Source of the DNA: an uncultured Eubacteriales bacterium
GTDB lineage: Bacteria > Bacillota > Clostridia > Oscillospirales > CAG-382
Direction: 5' to 3'
Length of the DNA stretch: 64,000 nucleotides
Assembly: GCA_934446095.1 (NCBI GenBank)
Contig: CAKSDR010000001.1
Span: 9,267 to 73,266, forward strand
This document shows positions 25,322 through 34,415 of this stretch, piece by piece. The translations under genes and the position numbers were made by a program. Position 1 is the first letter of the stretch. Each line of letters starts with the position of its first letter. The notes under the pieces are model-generated. The model ran no database searches, was not told the DNA's origin, and was given only the letters and a program-made list of their open reading frames with translations.

Positions 25322-26203
25322 ATGGATAAAAAGAAAAAATTTAAGATTCAGATAAAGTCCCATCGTCTTAACCGTTCCGTCGGCGGCGATATCGGAATAG
25401 ATATAATGCTGATAATTTTCGGCGCATTTATGTTTCTGCCTATGCTTTATGCAATCTGTCAGGCACTGAAACCTCTTGATGAATTGTGGATGTTCCCTCC
25501 GAGATTTTTTGTTCAGAACCCGACGTTTAAAAACTTTTCAGACCTGTTCAAACTTATGAGCAGTTCGTGGGTTCCGTTTTCAAGATATATTTTCAATACC
25601 GCGTTTGTTTCATTTGCAGGCACTTTCGGGCATTTGTTTATCGCGTCGATGGCAGCATATGCCCTTACGAAAATAAAATTTCCGGGAAGAAATTTTATTT
25701 TCCAATTGATATATCTTTCCCTTATGTTTAACTCGACTGTAACAAGTATAACAAACTATATTACAATGTCGGCTCTCGGCTGGATAGATACATACTGGGC
25801 ACTTATAGTTCCGGCTTTCGGTTCGACGCTCGGACTTTACCTTATGCGTCAGTTTATGGATTCTTCGGTGCCTGATCAGGTAATAGAATCCGCAAGACTT
25901 GACGGAGCAAGCGAACTTAATATTTACTGGAATATTGTAATGCCTATGGTAAAACCCGCGTGGCTTACACTTATAGTATATTGTTTCCAGGGACTTTGGA
26001 ACAGCGGCTCTTCAATATTTATATACAGTGAGCAGCTTAAAACATTTAACTACGCGATAACGCAGATATTGTCCGGCGGTATCGTAAGAAGCGGCGCCGC
26101 ATCAGCTTCGGCTGTTGTAATGATGATTGTGCCGATCGCGGTATTCGTTGTAACACAGAGTAATATTATAGAAACAATGGCAAGTTCCGGAATGAAGGAT
26201 TAA
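25322..26203 (+). CDS. Sugar-type ABC transporter permease, pair A subunit 2
   Basis: 293-residue MalG/UgpE-class permease, six helices. The EAA loop reads ESARLDGASELNIYWNIVMP (about 190-209), close to the usual E[SA]A..DGA. It pairs with the preceding subunit to form the translocation pore. The ATG begins one base after the previous stop, so translation is likely coupled. No ATPase gene follows; such systems often borrow a shared MsmX-type ATPase. Confidence 0.93.
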   Translation: MDKKKKFKIQIKSHRLNRSVGGDIGIDIMLIIFGAFMFLPMLYAICQALKPLDELWMFPPRFFVQNPTFKNFSDLFKLMSSSWVPFSRYIFNTAFVSFAGTFGHLFIASMAAYALTKIKFPGRNFIFQLIYLSLMFNSTVTSITNYITMSALGWIDTYWALIVPAFGSTLGLYLMRQFMDSSVPDQVIESARLDGASELNIYWNIVMPMVKPAWLTLIVYCFQGLWNSGSSIFIYSEQLKTFNYAITQILSGGIVRSGAASASAVVMMIVPIAVFVVTQSNIIETMASSGMKD

Positions 26204-26214
26204 GGAGGATAAAA

Positions 26215-28404
26215 ATGAAACATTTAAAAAGAATACTGGTCCTTCAGGTGCTTTTGCTTGTTGTCGTTTCAATGGTACCGGTTTCGGCTATAACGCCATA
26301 TTCAACGTATACCTATGACATTGACGGAGAATATATGGAATCTCCGCATGCATTTGTGCCGTACAAAATAGTTGACTACAAGTCAATGGGTCTTGACACC
26401 GAACTTTTAGATCCTGAAGACGTTCATGTCCGCAAAATAACGGATGATTCCGGAAATGTTACGGATTATCAGATTTTTATATCAGATACCGGAAACAAAC
26501 GGGTAGTTGTAACAGATTCGGATTTTAAAACCATAGCGATTATAGACAGTTTTATAAATGAATGGGGCGTACCGGATTCAATTAACGACCCGAGAGGAAT
26601 TTATGTTGCATACGGAAAACTTTATATATGCGACTGCAATTCCAACAGAATTCTTGTGTTTAATGCCGAGGCTTCAGAAGACGGAACGTATTCATTTGAC
26701 TTTATAAAAACACTCGAAGAACCTAAAGGGGATGTTTTTTCCGAAAGTACGGTTTATAAACCGGTTGCGGTTGCTGTTGATAATTCGGGAAGAATATATG
26801 TAGTTTCGTCGACTTGTTATCAGGGAATTATTTCAATGACAACAGACGGCGTGTTTACTGCATTTTTAGGTCCTCAGGCAAGCGATATATCTTTCTGGGA
26901 CATGATATGGAGAAATATCCAGACAGCAGAACAGAGAAGCCAGAAAGAAAAGAATGTGTCTACCGCTTACAACAATATAAATATTGATGACAGTGGATTT
27001 ATATATGCGACGACATCGTCGCTGTCAGAGAGCAAACAGCTTGAGGCTATAACTTCAAAGTCTAAGGACAGCACGTACGCTCCTGTCAAGATGCTGAACC
27101 CGGGCGGCGAAGACGTAATGAAAAGAAACGGATTTTATCCGCCTTCCGGCGAAGTCAATGTAAACGAAGAAGAAACCTCTGACGCAAAAATTACGGGAGT
27201 TTCAAAGATTATTGACGTTGCTTTGGGGCCTGACGGCGTATGGAGCATACTCGATTCAAAAAGACAGAAGATATATACATATAACAATAACGGAGAATTA
27301 TTGTATATATTCGGCGACCAGGGCAACCAACTCGGAAATCTGCAGAATGCTTCGGCAATAGATTATCTTGGAACAAGCATAATTGCTCTTGATAAAATCA
27401 ACAAAAATATTACCGTATACAACAGAACCGAATACGGAGATTTGCTTGCGGTAGCGCTCAAGCATCAGAACGAGCGTCAGTATAGCCAGACTGTAGAAGA
27501 CTGGACCGAAGTGCTTCAGAGAAATTCAAACTTTGATATGTCGTATGTAAGCATCGGTCAGAGTTATTACAGAGAAGGCAAGTACCGCCAGGCAATGAAT
27601 ATGTATAAATATGCGTATGATGTCAGCGATTATTCAGATGCTTATAAAGAACTCCGTAAGGAAACGATATCTAAAGTAATAATACTTATTCCGATTGCGG
27701 TTATCGTGATCTGCATTTTGCTCTCGAAATTCCTTTCGTATGCGGCAAAAGTAAATACTGCGGCGCAGTCATCCTCATATAAGCGTAATTTATGGTCCGA
27801 ATATTGCTACGGATATCACTTAATATTCCACCCGTTCGACGGTTTCTGGGATATAAAGCACGAAAAGCGTGCGACCGCAAAGGGCGCAACATTAATACTC
27901 GGATTTACCGTGATAGCGTATATATACAATTCCATAGGCAAGGGATATATAATAAATCCCACGCCCAAAGGCGCAAGCCTTGTAATGTCGATACTTTCGA
28001 TACTCATGCCGGTATTTTTGTGGATATTGGCAAACTGGTGTCTTACAACGCTGTTTGATGGCGAAGGCACTATGAAAGATATATATATTGCAACCTGCTA
28101 TTCGTTGTTCCCGCTGCCGCTGTTTATGATGGTTGCAACGTTTGCATCGAACTTTATTACAGTAGACGAAGTATCTGTAATAAATATGATTACGGGAATT
28201 GCATATTTCTGGGTAGGATTTCTGCTGTTTTTCGGAATGCTTACGATACATGACTATTCTCTTGGAAAAAATGTTCTTACAAGTCTTGGAACAATAATAG
28301 GTATGGCATTTATCATGTTCATAGGAGTTTTATTCTCAAGCCTTATAGGAAAAATCATATCTTTCGTATATAGCATTATCGTAGAATTTTCATATAGGAT
28401 ATAA
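26215..28404 (+). CDS. NHL-propeller / TPR / YIP1 membrane fusion protein
   Basis: 729 residues. Signal peptide or anchor about 1-25; NHL-type beta-propeller repeats about 60-400 (GNKRVVVTDSDFKTIAIID, NDPRGIYVAYGKLYICDCNSNRILVFN, KPVAVAVDNSGRIYVVSS, FGDQGNQLGNLQNASAIDYLG); a short TPR region about 410-470 (VSIGQSYYREGKYRQAMNMYKYAY); a membrane helix about 483-503; then a YIP1-like multi-helix domain to the end, with HPFDGFWDIKHEKR at its entry. The propeller is predicted outside the cell and the YIP1 part in the membrane. AGGAGG precedes the ATG, 11 nt after the permease. The family recurs beside DUF5696 and sugar permeases in Firmicutes; the function is unknown. Confidence 0.82.
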   Translation: MKHLKRILVLQVLLLVVVSMVPVSAITPYSTYTYDIDGEYMESPHAFVPYKIVDYKSMGLDTELLDPEDVHVRKITDDSGNVTDYQIFISDTGNKRVVVTDSDFKTIAIIDSFINEWGVPDSINDPRGIYVAYGKLYICDCNSNRILVFNAEASEDGTYSFDFIKTLEEPKGDVFSESTVYKPVAVAVDNSGRIYVVSSTCYQGIISMTTDGVFTAFLGPQASDISFWDMIWRNIQTAEQRSQKEKNVSTAYNNINIDDSGFIYATTSSLSESKQLEAITSKSKDSTYAPVKMLNPGGEDVMKRNGFYPPSGEVNVNEEETSDAKITGVSKIIDVALGPDGVWSILDSKRQKIYTYNNNGELLYIFGDQGNQLGNLQNASAIDYLGTSIIALDKINKNITVYNRTEYGDLLAVALKHQNERQYSQTVEDWTEVLQRNSNFDMSYVSIGQSYYREGKYRQAMNMYKYAYDVSDYSDAYKELRKETISKVIILIPIAVIVICILLSKFLSYAAKVNTAAQSSSYKRNLWSEYCYGYHLIFHPFDGFWDIKHEKRATAKGATLILGFTVIAYIYNSIGKGYIINPTPKGASLVMSILSILMPVFLWILANWCLTTLFDGEGTMKDIYIATCYSLFPLPLFMMVATFASNFITVDEVSVINMITGIAYFWVGFLLFFGMLTIHDYSLGKNVLTSLGTIIGMAFIMFIGVLFSSLIGKIISFVYSIIVEFSYRI

Positions 28405-28427
28405 GATTGAAAGGAGAAAAACGAAAA

Positions 28428-31307
28428 ATGAAAAAAATAATATCTGTAATTCTTTCAATCTTTATGCTTGCGTGCACCCTTTCTTCTTTTACATTCGTTC
28501 ACGCCGAAGGACCTGAGTTTTTGTGCAAGTCCGGAGGTGCCGATGTATTTGTAGATAAAAGCACGGGAGATGTTCAGTTTTATCTGAACGGCAAACTGCT
28601 TTTTTCCGAAGACGTGCCCGACGGTACAAAAATTACCGATACCGTTGCTGTTGAAGATTATACTTCAAAAGTTTTTAAAAGCCCGCAGGAAAAAGTTGCA
28701 ACTACAATGAATTACTTTTATGACAACGGCGAATATGCGATATTTGCCGACAAGGATTCCGGAGAAGTTGCAATGATGACAAAAAGCACGGGACAAATAC
28801 TTCTTACGAACCCTTATGACGTAGGCGCGACCACATCTGACACAAAAATCAAGAATCAATTGCTTTCGCAGGTAATTCTGACTTATCAGAAACGCGGAAA
28901 TGAAAATACATATTCGAGTTTTGGCGAAGGCGCGCTTAATAATCAGGTAAAAATTAAAAAAATCCGTTCCGGTGTTAGGGTTGAATATACAATAGGACGT
29001 TCGGAAATCCGCACTCTTGTTCCGGAACTTATCGAAAAGGGAGCTTTTGAAGAAAAGATTCTTTCAAAGGTTACAATCGAAAACGCAGTATCGGGAAAAA
29101 CCGAGGCTGCTGTAAAAAAAGATTACAGCAAACTCACGGCGTTCTATAACCTTAAAGACCCGAATGCTAAAGGTCTTTCGGATACCGCCAAGAAAAATAT
29201 GAAACTTACATATCCGATAACTCAGAAGTATGCCGTGTACATGCTCGATGCCGGTACTTCCGCAAGACAGAAGTACGAAATAGAAAGCATAATTAAAGAA
29301 TATACCGATTACTCGTTTGAGGACATGGAAAGCGATTATGCGACTGTTGAATATGAGGGTACAGAGGCTTCTCCCCCACTGTTCAAAATTGCAATAGAAT
29401 ATTATGCGGACGAATACGGATTTAAGGTAAGAGTTCCGTCTAAGAGCATAAGATATGATTCCGCCGAATATACGGTTTCAAATATGATTATTCTTCCTTA
29501 TCTCGGCGCAGGCTCAAATGATGAATCCGGATATACTTTCATTCCTGATGGCTCCGGCGTTATTACTTATTTCAAGGACGCTGTCGAAAAGCCTATCGTA
29601 ATTACCGGCAAAATGTACGGGATGGATTATTCATATCATAAAACAAGCGGCCAGAATCAGGAAGTAATGAGATTACCCGCATTTGGTGTTGCAAGAGATT
29701 CTTCGTATATGCTCGTTACAAAGAAGACTGCAAAAACAAATGTCGATCAGGCTTCCGCAAACCAAACCTCGGATTTTGACTATTCCGGTGTTAATGTCAG
29801 CGAAAAGACCGCATATCTCGGATATGTTGAGGAAGGCGAATCTCTTATTGACATATCAACGGCTCATGGCGGAACTGTAAGCCATAAGTACAATTCAGCG
29901 TATACAAAAATATATCCGATATTGAAGGATACGTATAAATTGTCGGGCGTAAATGCTGAAATGACGGTCGATTCAAACAGAAAATATACCGGAAACTATA
30001 CATACAGAATTTTCCCGCTTTCTGATGAAAAGGCAAATTATATAGGCATGGCGGAAGTTTTGAGAGATTACCTCGAGAAAACAGGAGTTATTTCAAAACT
30101 CGATAAAGAAAACGGAAACAGCGATATACCCCTGTATCTTGAAAACTTCGGTTCGCTCACCACAAGTCAAAAAATAATGGGATTTCCTGTCAGCGAACAA
30201 ACTCCTCTTACAACTTTTGAACAGAGCAAAACCATGATCTCTGAACTCAAAGAAGCGGGCGTTGAAAATATCAATCTGAAACTTACCGGTTGGTATAACG
30301 GCGGTCTTAGCCATACGGTGCCGAGTAAACTTAAAGTTGAAAAGGCTCTCGGCGGTGAAAAAGATCTTTTGGACCTTATAAAATATGCCTCCGAAAACAA
30401 AATCGGAATCTATCCCGACTTGGAATTTACGTTTGTAAGCAAAACCGAAATGTTTGACGGTTATAACTACAAGAAGGATGCTGTGAAAACTATCGATAAG
30501 CGTTCTGCCGTAATTCAGGAATACAGCCCGCTGTATCAGGAATTTGAAGACGGAAGATATCAGATACTTTCTCCGAACGCAATCTCAAAGTTCTACGAAA
30601 AATCTTCCGAAAAATATTTGAAGTATAATGCCGGAGGAATTTCCGTCGCAAGTCTTGGCTCATATCTGAATTCCGATCAGAATGAAGACTATCCTTATAC
30701 AAGAGAAGAAGCAAAATCCGAGATTTCCAATATTTTGTCAAAAATGAAGGAAGATAACGGAAGTGTGCTTGTAGACGGAGGAAATTCATATACGCTGAAA
30801 TATGCCGACCATATTCTAAATATGCCTGTCGACAGCAGCCGTAACGTTTATACGAGCGAGGCAATCCCATTTATCGGAATGGTGCTTCACGGATATAAGG
30901 AATACACGGGAACTGCCATGAACCTTGACGGTGACTATAAATATTCTATACTGAAAGCCGTTGAAAACGGTGCATCTCCGTACTTCATACTTTCTTATAC
31001 ATCAGATGAATTTGACAATACTTCGGAACTTAAAAACTATCCGGAGTTTAGAAAATATTATTCTATCAAATATAATATTTGGAAAAATGACCTTGTGGAA
31101 ACGTATAACACTTTGAATGATGCTCTTTCCAATGTAAAATATTCCACAATTTCATCTCACGAATATATAGATGAAAGAGTTGTAAAAGTAACATATTCTA
31201 ACGGTGTATCGTTTATTCTGAATTATAACGATGAACCGTATGAATATAACGGAACAACAATAGAAAAATTAAGTTTTATAAATGAGAAAGGAGAAGACCA
31301 TGAATAA
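28428..31307 (+). CDS. DUF5696-type secreted protein, possible glycan-active TIM barrel
   Basis: 959 residues, ATG after AAGGAG. The N-terminal secretion signal ends near FVHAEG; an internal MLAC leaves a lipoprotein alternative open. The N-terminal half is beta-rich. Residues about 560-880 show alternating strand/helix structure typical of a barrel, with VENINLKLTGWYNGGLSH, GIYPDLEFTFVS, GGISVASLGSYLNSD, GSVLVDGGNSYTLKYADH and FIGMVLHGYKEYTG, a style seen in retaining glycosidases. A C-terminal beta domain (about 905-950) follows. I recognise it as the DUF5696 type. Enzyme activity is inferred from the fold pattern, neighbours and export. Candidate acidic residues are D in PDLEF and D in VDGGN. 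Confidence 0.75.
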   Translation: MKKIISVILSIFMLACTLSSFTFVHAEGPEFLCKSGGADVFVDKSTGDVQFYLNGKLLFSEDVPDGTKITDTVAVEDYTSKVFKSPQEKVATTMNYFYDNGEYAIFADKDSGEVAMMTKSTGQILLTNPYDVGATTSDTKIKNQLLSQVILTYQKRGNENTYSSFGEGALNNQVKIKKIRSGVRVEYTIGRSEIRTLVPELIEKGAFEEKILSKVTIENAVSGKTEAAVKKDYSKLTAFYNLKDPNAKGLSDTAKKNMKLTYPITQKYAVYMLDAGTSARQKYEIESIIKEYTDYSFEDMESDYATVEYEGTEASPPLFKIAIEYYADEYGFKVRVPSKSIRYDSAEYTVSNMIILPYLGAGSNDESGYTFIPDGSGVITYFKDAVEKPIVITGKMYGMDYSYHKTSGQNQEVMRLPAFGVARDSSYMLVTKKTAKTNVDQASANQTSDFDYSGVNVSEKTAYLGYVEEGESLIDISTAHGGTVSHKYNSAYTKIYPILKDTYKLSGVNAEMTVDSNRKYTGNYTYRIFPLSDEKANYIGMAEVLRDYLEKTGVISKLDKENGNSDIPLYLENFGSLTTSQKIMGFPVSEQTPLTTFEQSKTMISELKEAGVENINLKLTGWYNGGLSHTVPSKLKVEKALGGEKDLLDLIKYASENKIGIYPDLEFTFVSKTEMFDGYNYKKDAVKTIDKRSAVIQEYSPLYQEFEDGRYQILSPNAISKFYEKSSEKYLKYNAGGISVASLGSYLNSDQNEDYPYTREEAKSEISNILSKMKEDNGSVLVDGGNSYTLKYADHILNMPVDSSRNVYTSEAIPFIGMVLHGYKEYTGTAMNLDGDYKYSILKAVENGASPYFILSYTSDEFDNTSELKNYPEFRKYYSIKYNIWKNDLVETYNTLNDALSNVKYSTISSHEYIDERVVKVTYSNGVSFILNYNDEPYEYNGTTIEKLSFINEKGEDHE

Positions 31308-32268
31308 AGCGGTATCTGCCCCAAACCAGGGTACAAAAAAGAAAAAAAAGCCCGCATCGCTTGACGCAAAAAAGGCAAGGGCCGGAATATGGTTTGTTCT
31401 TCCTTTCCTTATAGGTCTTGTTTGTATATATCTTCCTATGATATACGATTCTATAAAACTCAGTTTTCATAGAATTCATATAGTAAGGGGCGGAGGGTTT
31501 GTCCTTGAATATGTAGGCTGGCAAAATTACAGCGACGCCCTTTTTTCGGATGCAAACTATGTTCAGGTGCTTGTTGAAAGCGTAAAACAATTGGTACTCG
31601 ATATACCTGCAATAGTTCTGTTTTCACTCTTTATGGCAATAATACTTAACCAGAAGATGATAGGCCGTGCAGTGTTCCGTGCAATATTCTTCATACCTGT
31701 AATAATTTCAACCGGCATTATAGACTCTCTTGACCAGAGCAACGCGATATCGAATTATATGAGTTCCGACTCTATAGATACGGGTAACATAAACGGTTCT
31801 TCAGCAACAGAGATTGTTTCAAGCATGGATATTACAAACCTGCTTGGAAATATGGCGGTCGGAACGGAACTTGTGCAATATGTCGTTAATATTGTAAATA
31901 ATATATTCAATATTGTAAACCGTTCCGGCGTACAGATGCTGATTTTCCTTGCGGGACTTCAGTCGATTTCTCCGTCGATTTATGAATCGTGCACCATGGA
32001 GGGAGCAACTCCTTGGGAAACTTTCTGGAAGATAACATTCCCGATGATAAGTCCTATGATACTTGTAAACTCTATATATACGGTCATAGATTCATTTACA
32101 TCGGAATCGAATAAGGTTATGTCATATATAACGGAAGTATACAGAGGCGAGGACGGAAACGTGCTTAGCGCCGCCATGTCGTGGATGTACTTTTTAATAG
32201 TAATGCTGATAATTCTTCTGGTAGCGGCAATACTTTCTTCATATGTATTCTACCAGAGAAGAGATTGA
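31300..32268 (+). CDS. Sugar-type ABC transporter permease, pair B subunit 1
   Basis: 322 residues, LplB/UgpA class. Its ATG overlaps the end of the DUF5696 gene (ATGAATAA), with AAGGAG upstream. A lysine-rich cytoplasmic start (GTKKKKKPAS) is followed by six helices. The extracytoplasmic loop between helices 3 and 4 carries an extra ~50-residue polar segment (SDSIDTGNINGSSATEIVSS onward, about 152-200) not seen in pair A. The EAA-like loop reads YESCTMEGATPWETFWKITFP (about 228-248), with the usual EAA..DGA altered to ESC..EGA. Confidence 0.92.
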   Translation: MNKAVSAPNQGTKKKKKPASLDAKKARAGIWFVLPFLIGLVCIYLPMIYDSIKLSFHRIHIVRGGGFVLEYVGWQNYSDALFSDANYVQVLVESVKQLVLDIPAIVLFSLFMAIILNQKMIGRAVFRAIFFIPVIISTGIIDSLDQSNAISNYMSSDSIDTGNINGSSATEIVSSMDITNLLGNMAVGTELVQYVVNIVNNIFNIVNRSGVQMLIFLAGLQSISPSIYESCTMEGATPWETFWKITFPMISPMILVNSIYTVIDSFTSESNKVMSYITEVYRGEDGNVLSAAMSWMYFLIVMLIILLVAAILSSYVFYQRRD

Positions 32269-32286
32269 TGAAGGGAGGAAATGAAA

Positions 32287-33330
32287 ATGACTGATAACGG
32301 CACACAGAAGAAACTTTATGTATATAATGCCGACCAGAATAAAGAATATAAAAAAGTTTCATGGTTTGAAAAGTTAAAATTAAAAGTATTTTCAGTGAAC
32401 TTCCTTGTGAAAGTATTGTGGGCAATATTCAGATTTGTATTGCTTATAGGCATCTCTTTTATTATAATATATCCCTTTTTCACAAAAATCACATCATCTT
32501 TTATGAGTCCTGACGATTTTCTTGACAGCACCGTAAAAATGATACCGAAGTATCCAACGCTTGATCAGTATAAGTATATAATAATCGAAAACAAATATTT
32601 TAAAGCTCTGTTTAATACGGCGCTGATATCAGGGCTTTCCGCAGTCCTGCAGACAATAGTCTGCGCACTTGTCGGATATGGCCTTGCAAAATTTAAATTT
32701 AAAGGAAGAGGTCTTGTATTTGCATTTGTTGTACTTACAATGATAGTTCCGAACAAAACGCTTATGCTGTCCATGTTTATGAAATTTAAATATTTCGATG
32801 TGTTTGGCATTTATAAGGGTCTTAATGCGATCTTCCATTATTCGACGAAGGCAACTCCGTCTATTGACCTTATAAATACGTTTTGGCCGATGCTTATACT
32901 TTCGGCAACCGCAATAGGTTTTAAGAACGGACTTTACATATTTATATTCAGGCAGTTCTATAAAGGCGTGCCTGACGAACTGGAAGAGGCGGCTTATGTT
33001 GACGGTTCCGGCACTTTCGGGACATATTTTAAAATCATATTGCCTCTTACAATTCCGATGATGGTAACGGTATTTATGTTCTCGTTCTCGTGGGGGTGGA
33101 CGGATACATTCTATTCATCTATTTTCTACACCTCAACAGGACCTTTAATGCTGGCAAATATAATAAAAGTCCCGGCAAGTCTTAATATTATGTTTGCGGC
33201 AAGCGCCCTTTACAACTCGGCAGTTACGAATACGTGCGCACTCCTTGTTATTCTGCCGTTGTTTATAATATTCCTGTTTGCACAGAAATCACTTGTACAG
33301 GGAATTGAACGTTCCGGTATCGTTGGTTAA
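32287..33330 (+). CDS. Sugar-type ABC transporter permease, pair B subunit 2
   Basis: 347 residues, YtcP/MalG class. The ATG at 32287 is 8 nt after GGAGG; an ATG at 32281 lies too close to it. The N-terminal ~45 residues are charged and cytoplasmic (NADQNKEYKKVSWFEKL); six helices follow, with an EAA loop DELEEAAYVDGSGTFGTYFKIILP (about 233-256). It ends in the usual SLVQGIERSGIVG tail. It is the last gene of the cluster; a terminator follows 15 nt later. Confidence 0.92.
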   Translation: MTDNGTQKKLYVYNADQNKEYKKVSWFEKLKLKVFSVNFLVKVLWAIFRFVLLIGISFIIIYPFFTKITSSFMSPDDFLDSTVKMIPKYPTLDQYKYIIIENKYFKALFNTALISGLSAVLQTIVCALVGYGLAKFKFKGRGLVFAFVVLTMIVPNKTLMLSMFMKFKYFDVFGIYKGLNAIFHYSTKATPSIDLINTFWPMLILSATAIGFKNGLYIFIFRQFYKGVPDELEEAAYVDGSGTFGTYFKIILPLTIPMMVTVFMFSFSWGWTDTFYSSIFYTSTGPLMLANIIKVPASLNIMFAASALYNSAVTNTCALLVILPLFIIFLFAQKSLVQGIERSGIVG

Positions 33331-33344
33331 AAAATATATAAGGA

Positions 33345-33375
33345 AAATTTCCGGCATATGCCGGAAATTTTTTTG
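33345..33375 (+). terminator. Terminator of the glycan-uptake cluster
   Basis: AAATTTCCGGCAT and ATGCCGGAAATTT (33345-33370) form a perfect 13-bp palindromic hairpin, followed by a T run. Confidence 0.9.
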
Positions 33376-33438
33376 CGTTTGTGAAAAAAATAATTATGAA
33401 TAAACTGTAAATAAACATAAGATATTTTAAAAAATCAA

Positions 33439-33477
33439 GAACACTTGTTTGACATTGCAAAAATTATATGCTATAAT
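33439..33477 (+). promoter_or_regulatory. lexA promoter with overlapping near-consensus SOS box
   Basis: TTGACA (33449-33454), 17-nt spacer and TATAAT (33472-33477) make a perfect sigma-A promoter. GAAC-ACTT-GTTT (33439-33450) overlaps the -35 and matches the Gram-positive LexA box GAAC-N4-GTTC except for the last base. Autorepression of lexA is the natural reading. Confidence 0.8.
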
Positions 33478-33557
33478 TGCAGTGTAATTAAGAAAAACTG
33501 TTTTATTTTAATAGAGTTTAATTTTGTTTGTAAATTATGGTTTAAGAGGTATAATGT

Positions 33558-34160
33558 ATGGCTGAAATGAAAACGAAAGAAAAAATGATTTTGGATTACA
33601 TCGCGCGGACAATAAATCAGGAAGGGTATGCGCCTTCTGTAAGAGATATATGTCAGGCGCTCGGAATAAAATCAACATCAACCGTTCATATGTATCTTGA
33701 AAGACTTGAAAACAACGGTTATATACAAAGACAAAGCGGAAAGAGCAGAACAATACGCCTTGAAAAGGCCAAAGACAGCGAGATAAGTTATAAAGTTCCG
33801 ATTCTCGGGCAGGTAGCGGCAGGCCAGCCGATACTTACAATAGAAAACATGGAAGGATATATAGAATACACAACTTTCAAACACTACGACAATGACTCTT
33901 TGTTTGCGCTCAGGATATCCGGAAACAGCATGATTGAAGCAGGTATACTTAACGGAGATATAGTAATCGTCGAACAGAGGACATATGCCGATAACGGCGA
34001 TATAGTTGTCGCTATGATAGATGACAGCGCGACAGTAAAAAGATTTTTCAAGGAAAAAGGAAGATACAGACTTCAGCCGGAAAACTCTCAGATGGCTCCG
34101 ATCTTTACCGACGAGGTTGTAATTTTGGGAAAAGTTATTGCAAGTCTTAGATATTATTAA
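33558..34160 (+). CDS. lexA: LexA, SOS transcriptional repressor
   Basis: 200 residues. N-terminal winged helix (about 1-70; YAPSVRDICQALGIKSTSTVHMYL holds the recognition helix), then the self-cleaving domain: scissile bond A88-G89 in GQVAAGQP, nucleophile S124 in SGNSM and general base K161 in SATVKRFF. All catalytic elements are present, so RecA-stimulated autoproteolysis should work. Start ATG at 33558 (MAEMKTKE) after AGAGG. It has its own promoter and SOS box and a terminator on each side, so it is a single-gene unit. Confidence 0.96.
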   Translation: MAEMKTKEKMILDYIARTINQEGYAPSVRDICQALGIKSTSTVHMYLERLENNGYIQRQSGKSRTIRLEKAKDSEISYKVPILGQVAAGQPILTIENMEGYIEYTTFKHYDNDSLFALRISGNSMIEAGILNGDIVIVEQRTYADNGDIVVAMIDDSATVKRFFKEKGRYRLQPENSQMAPIFTDEVVILGKVIASLRYY

Positions 34161-34190
34161 TAATTATAATCTAATTTGAACACAGTATAA

Positions 34191-34219
34191 AGAAACCGTA
34201 AAAACGGTTTCTTTTTTTG
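34191..34219 (+). terminator. lexA terminator
   Basis: AGAAACCGT (34191-34199) pairs with ACGGTTTCT (34204-34212), followed by TTTTTTT. The spacer from 34220 to 34415 is AT-rich, with no further feature I can support. Confidence 0.88.
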
Positions 34220-34415
34220 TTGGGTTTGGAAATGTTCTGGGAGTTTTTGTTGAAAATCACCTGTATATCACATAAAAAGACGGAAGTATTTGTATAGTGT
34301 TCAAAAAATGTTAATAAACAAATGTTACAATTAAAAAGTATATTTTTATTCTTTTTTATAAATTTTCATGTGATTTTCCAAAGATCAAAAAAGGAAAACC
34401 GGAAAGGATTAACTG

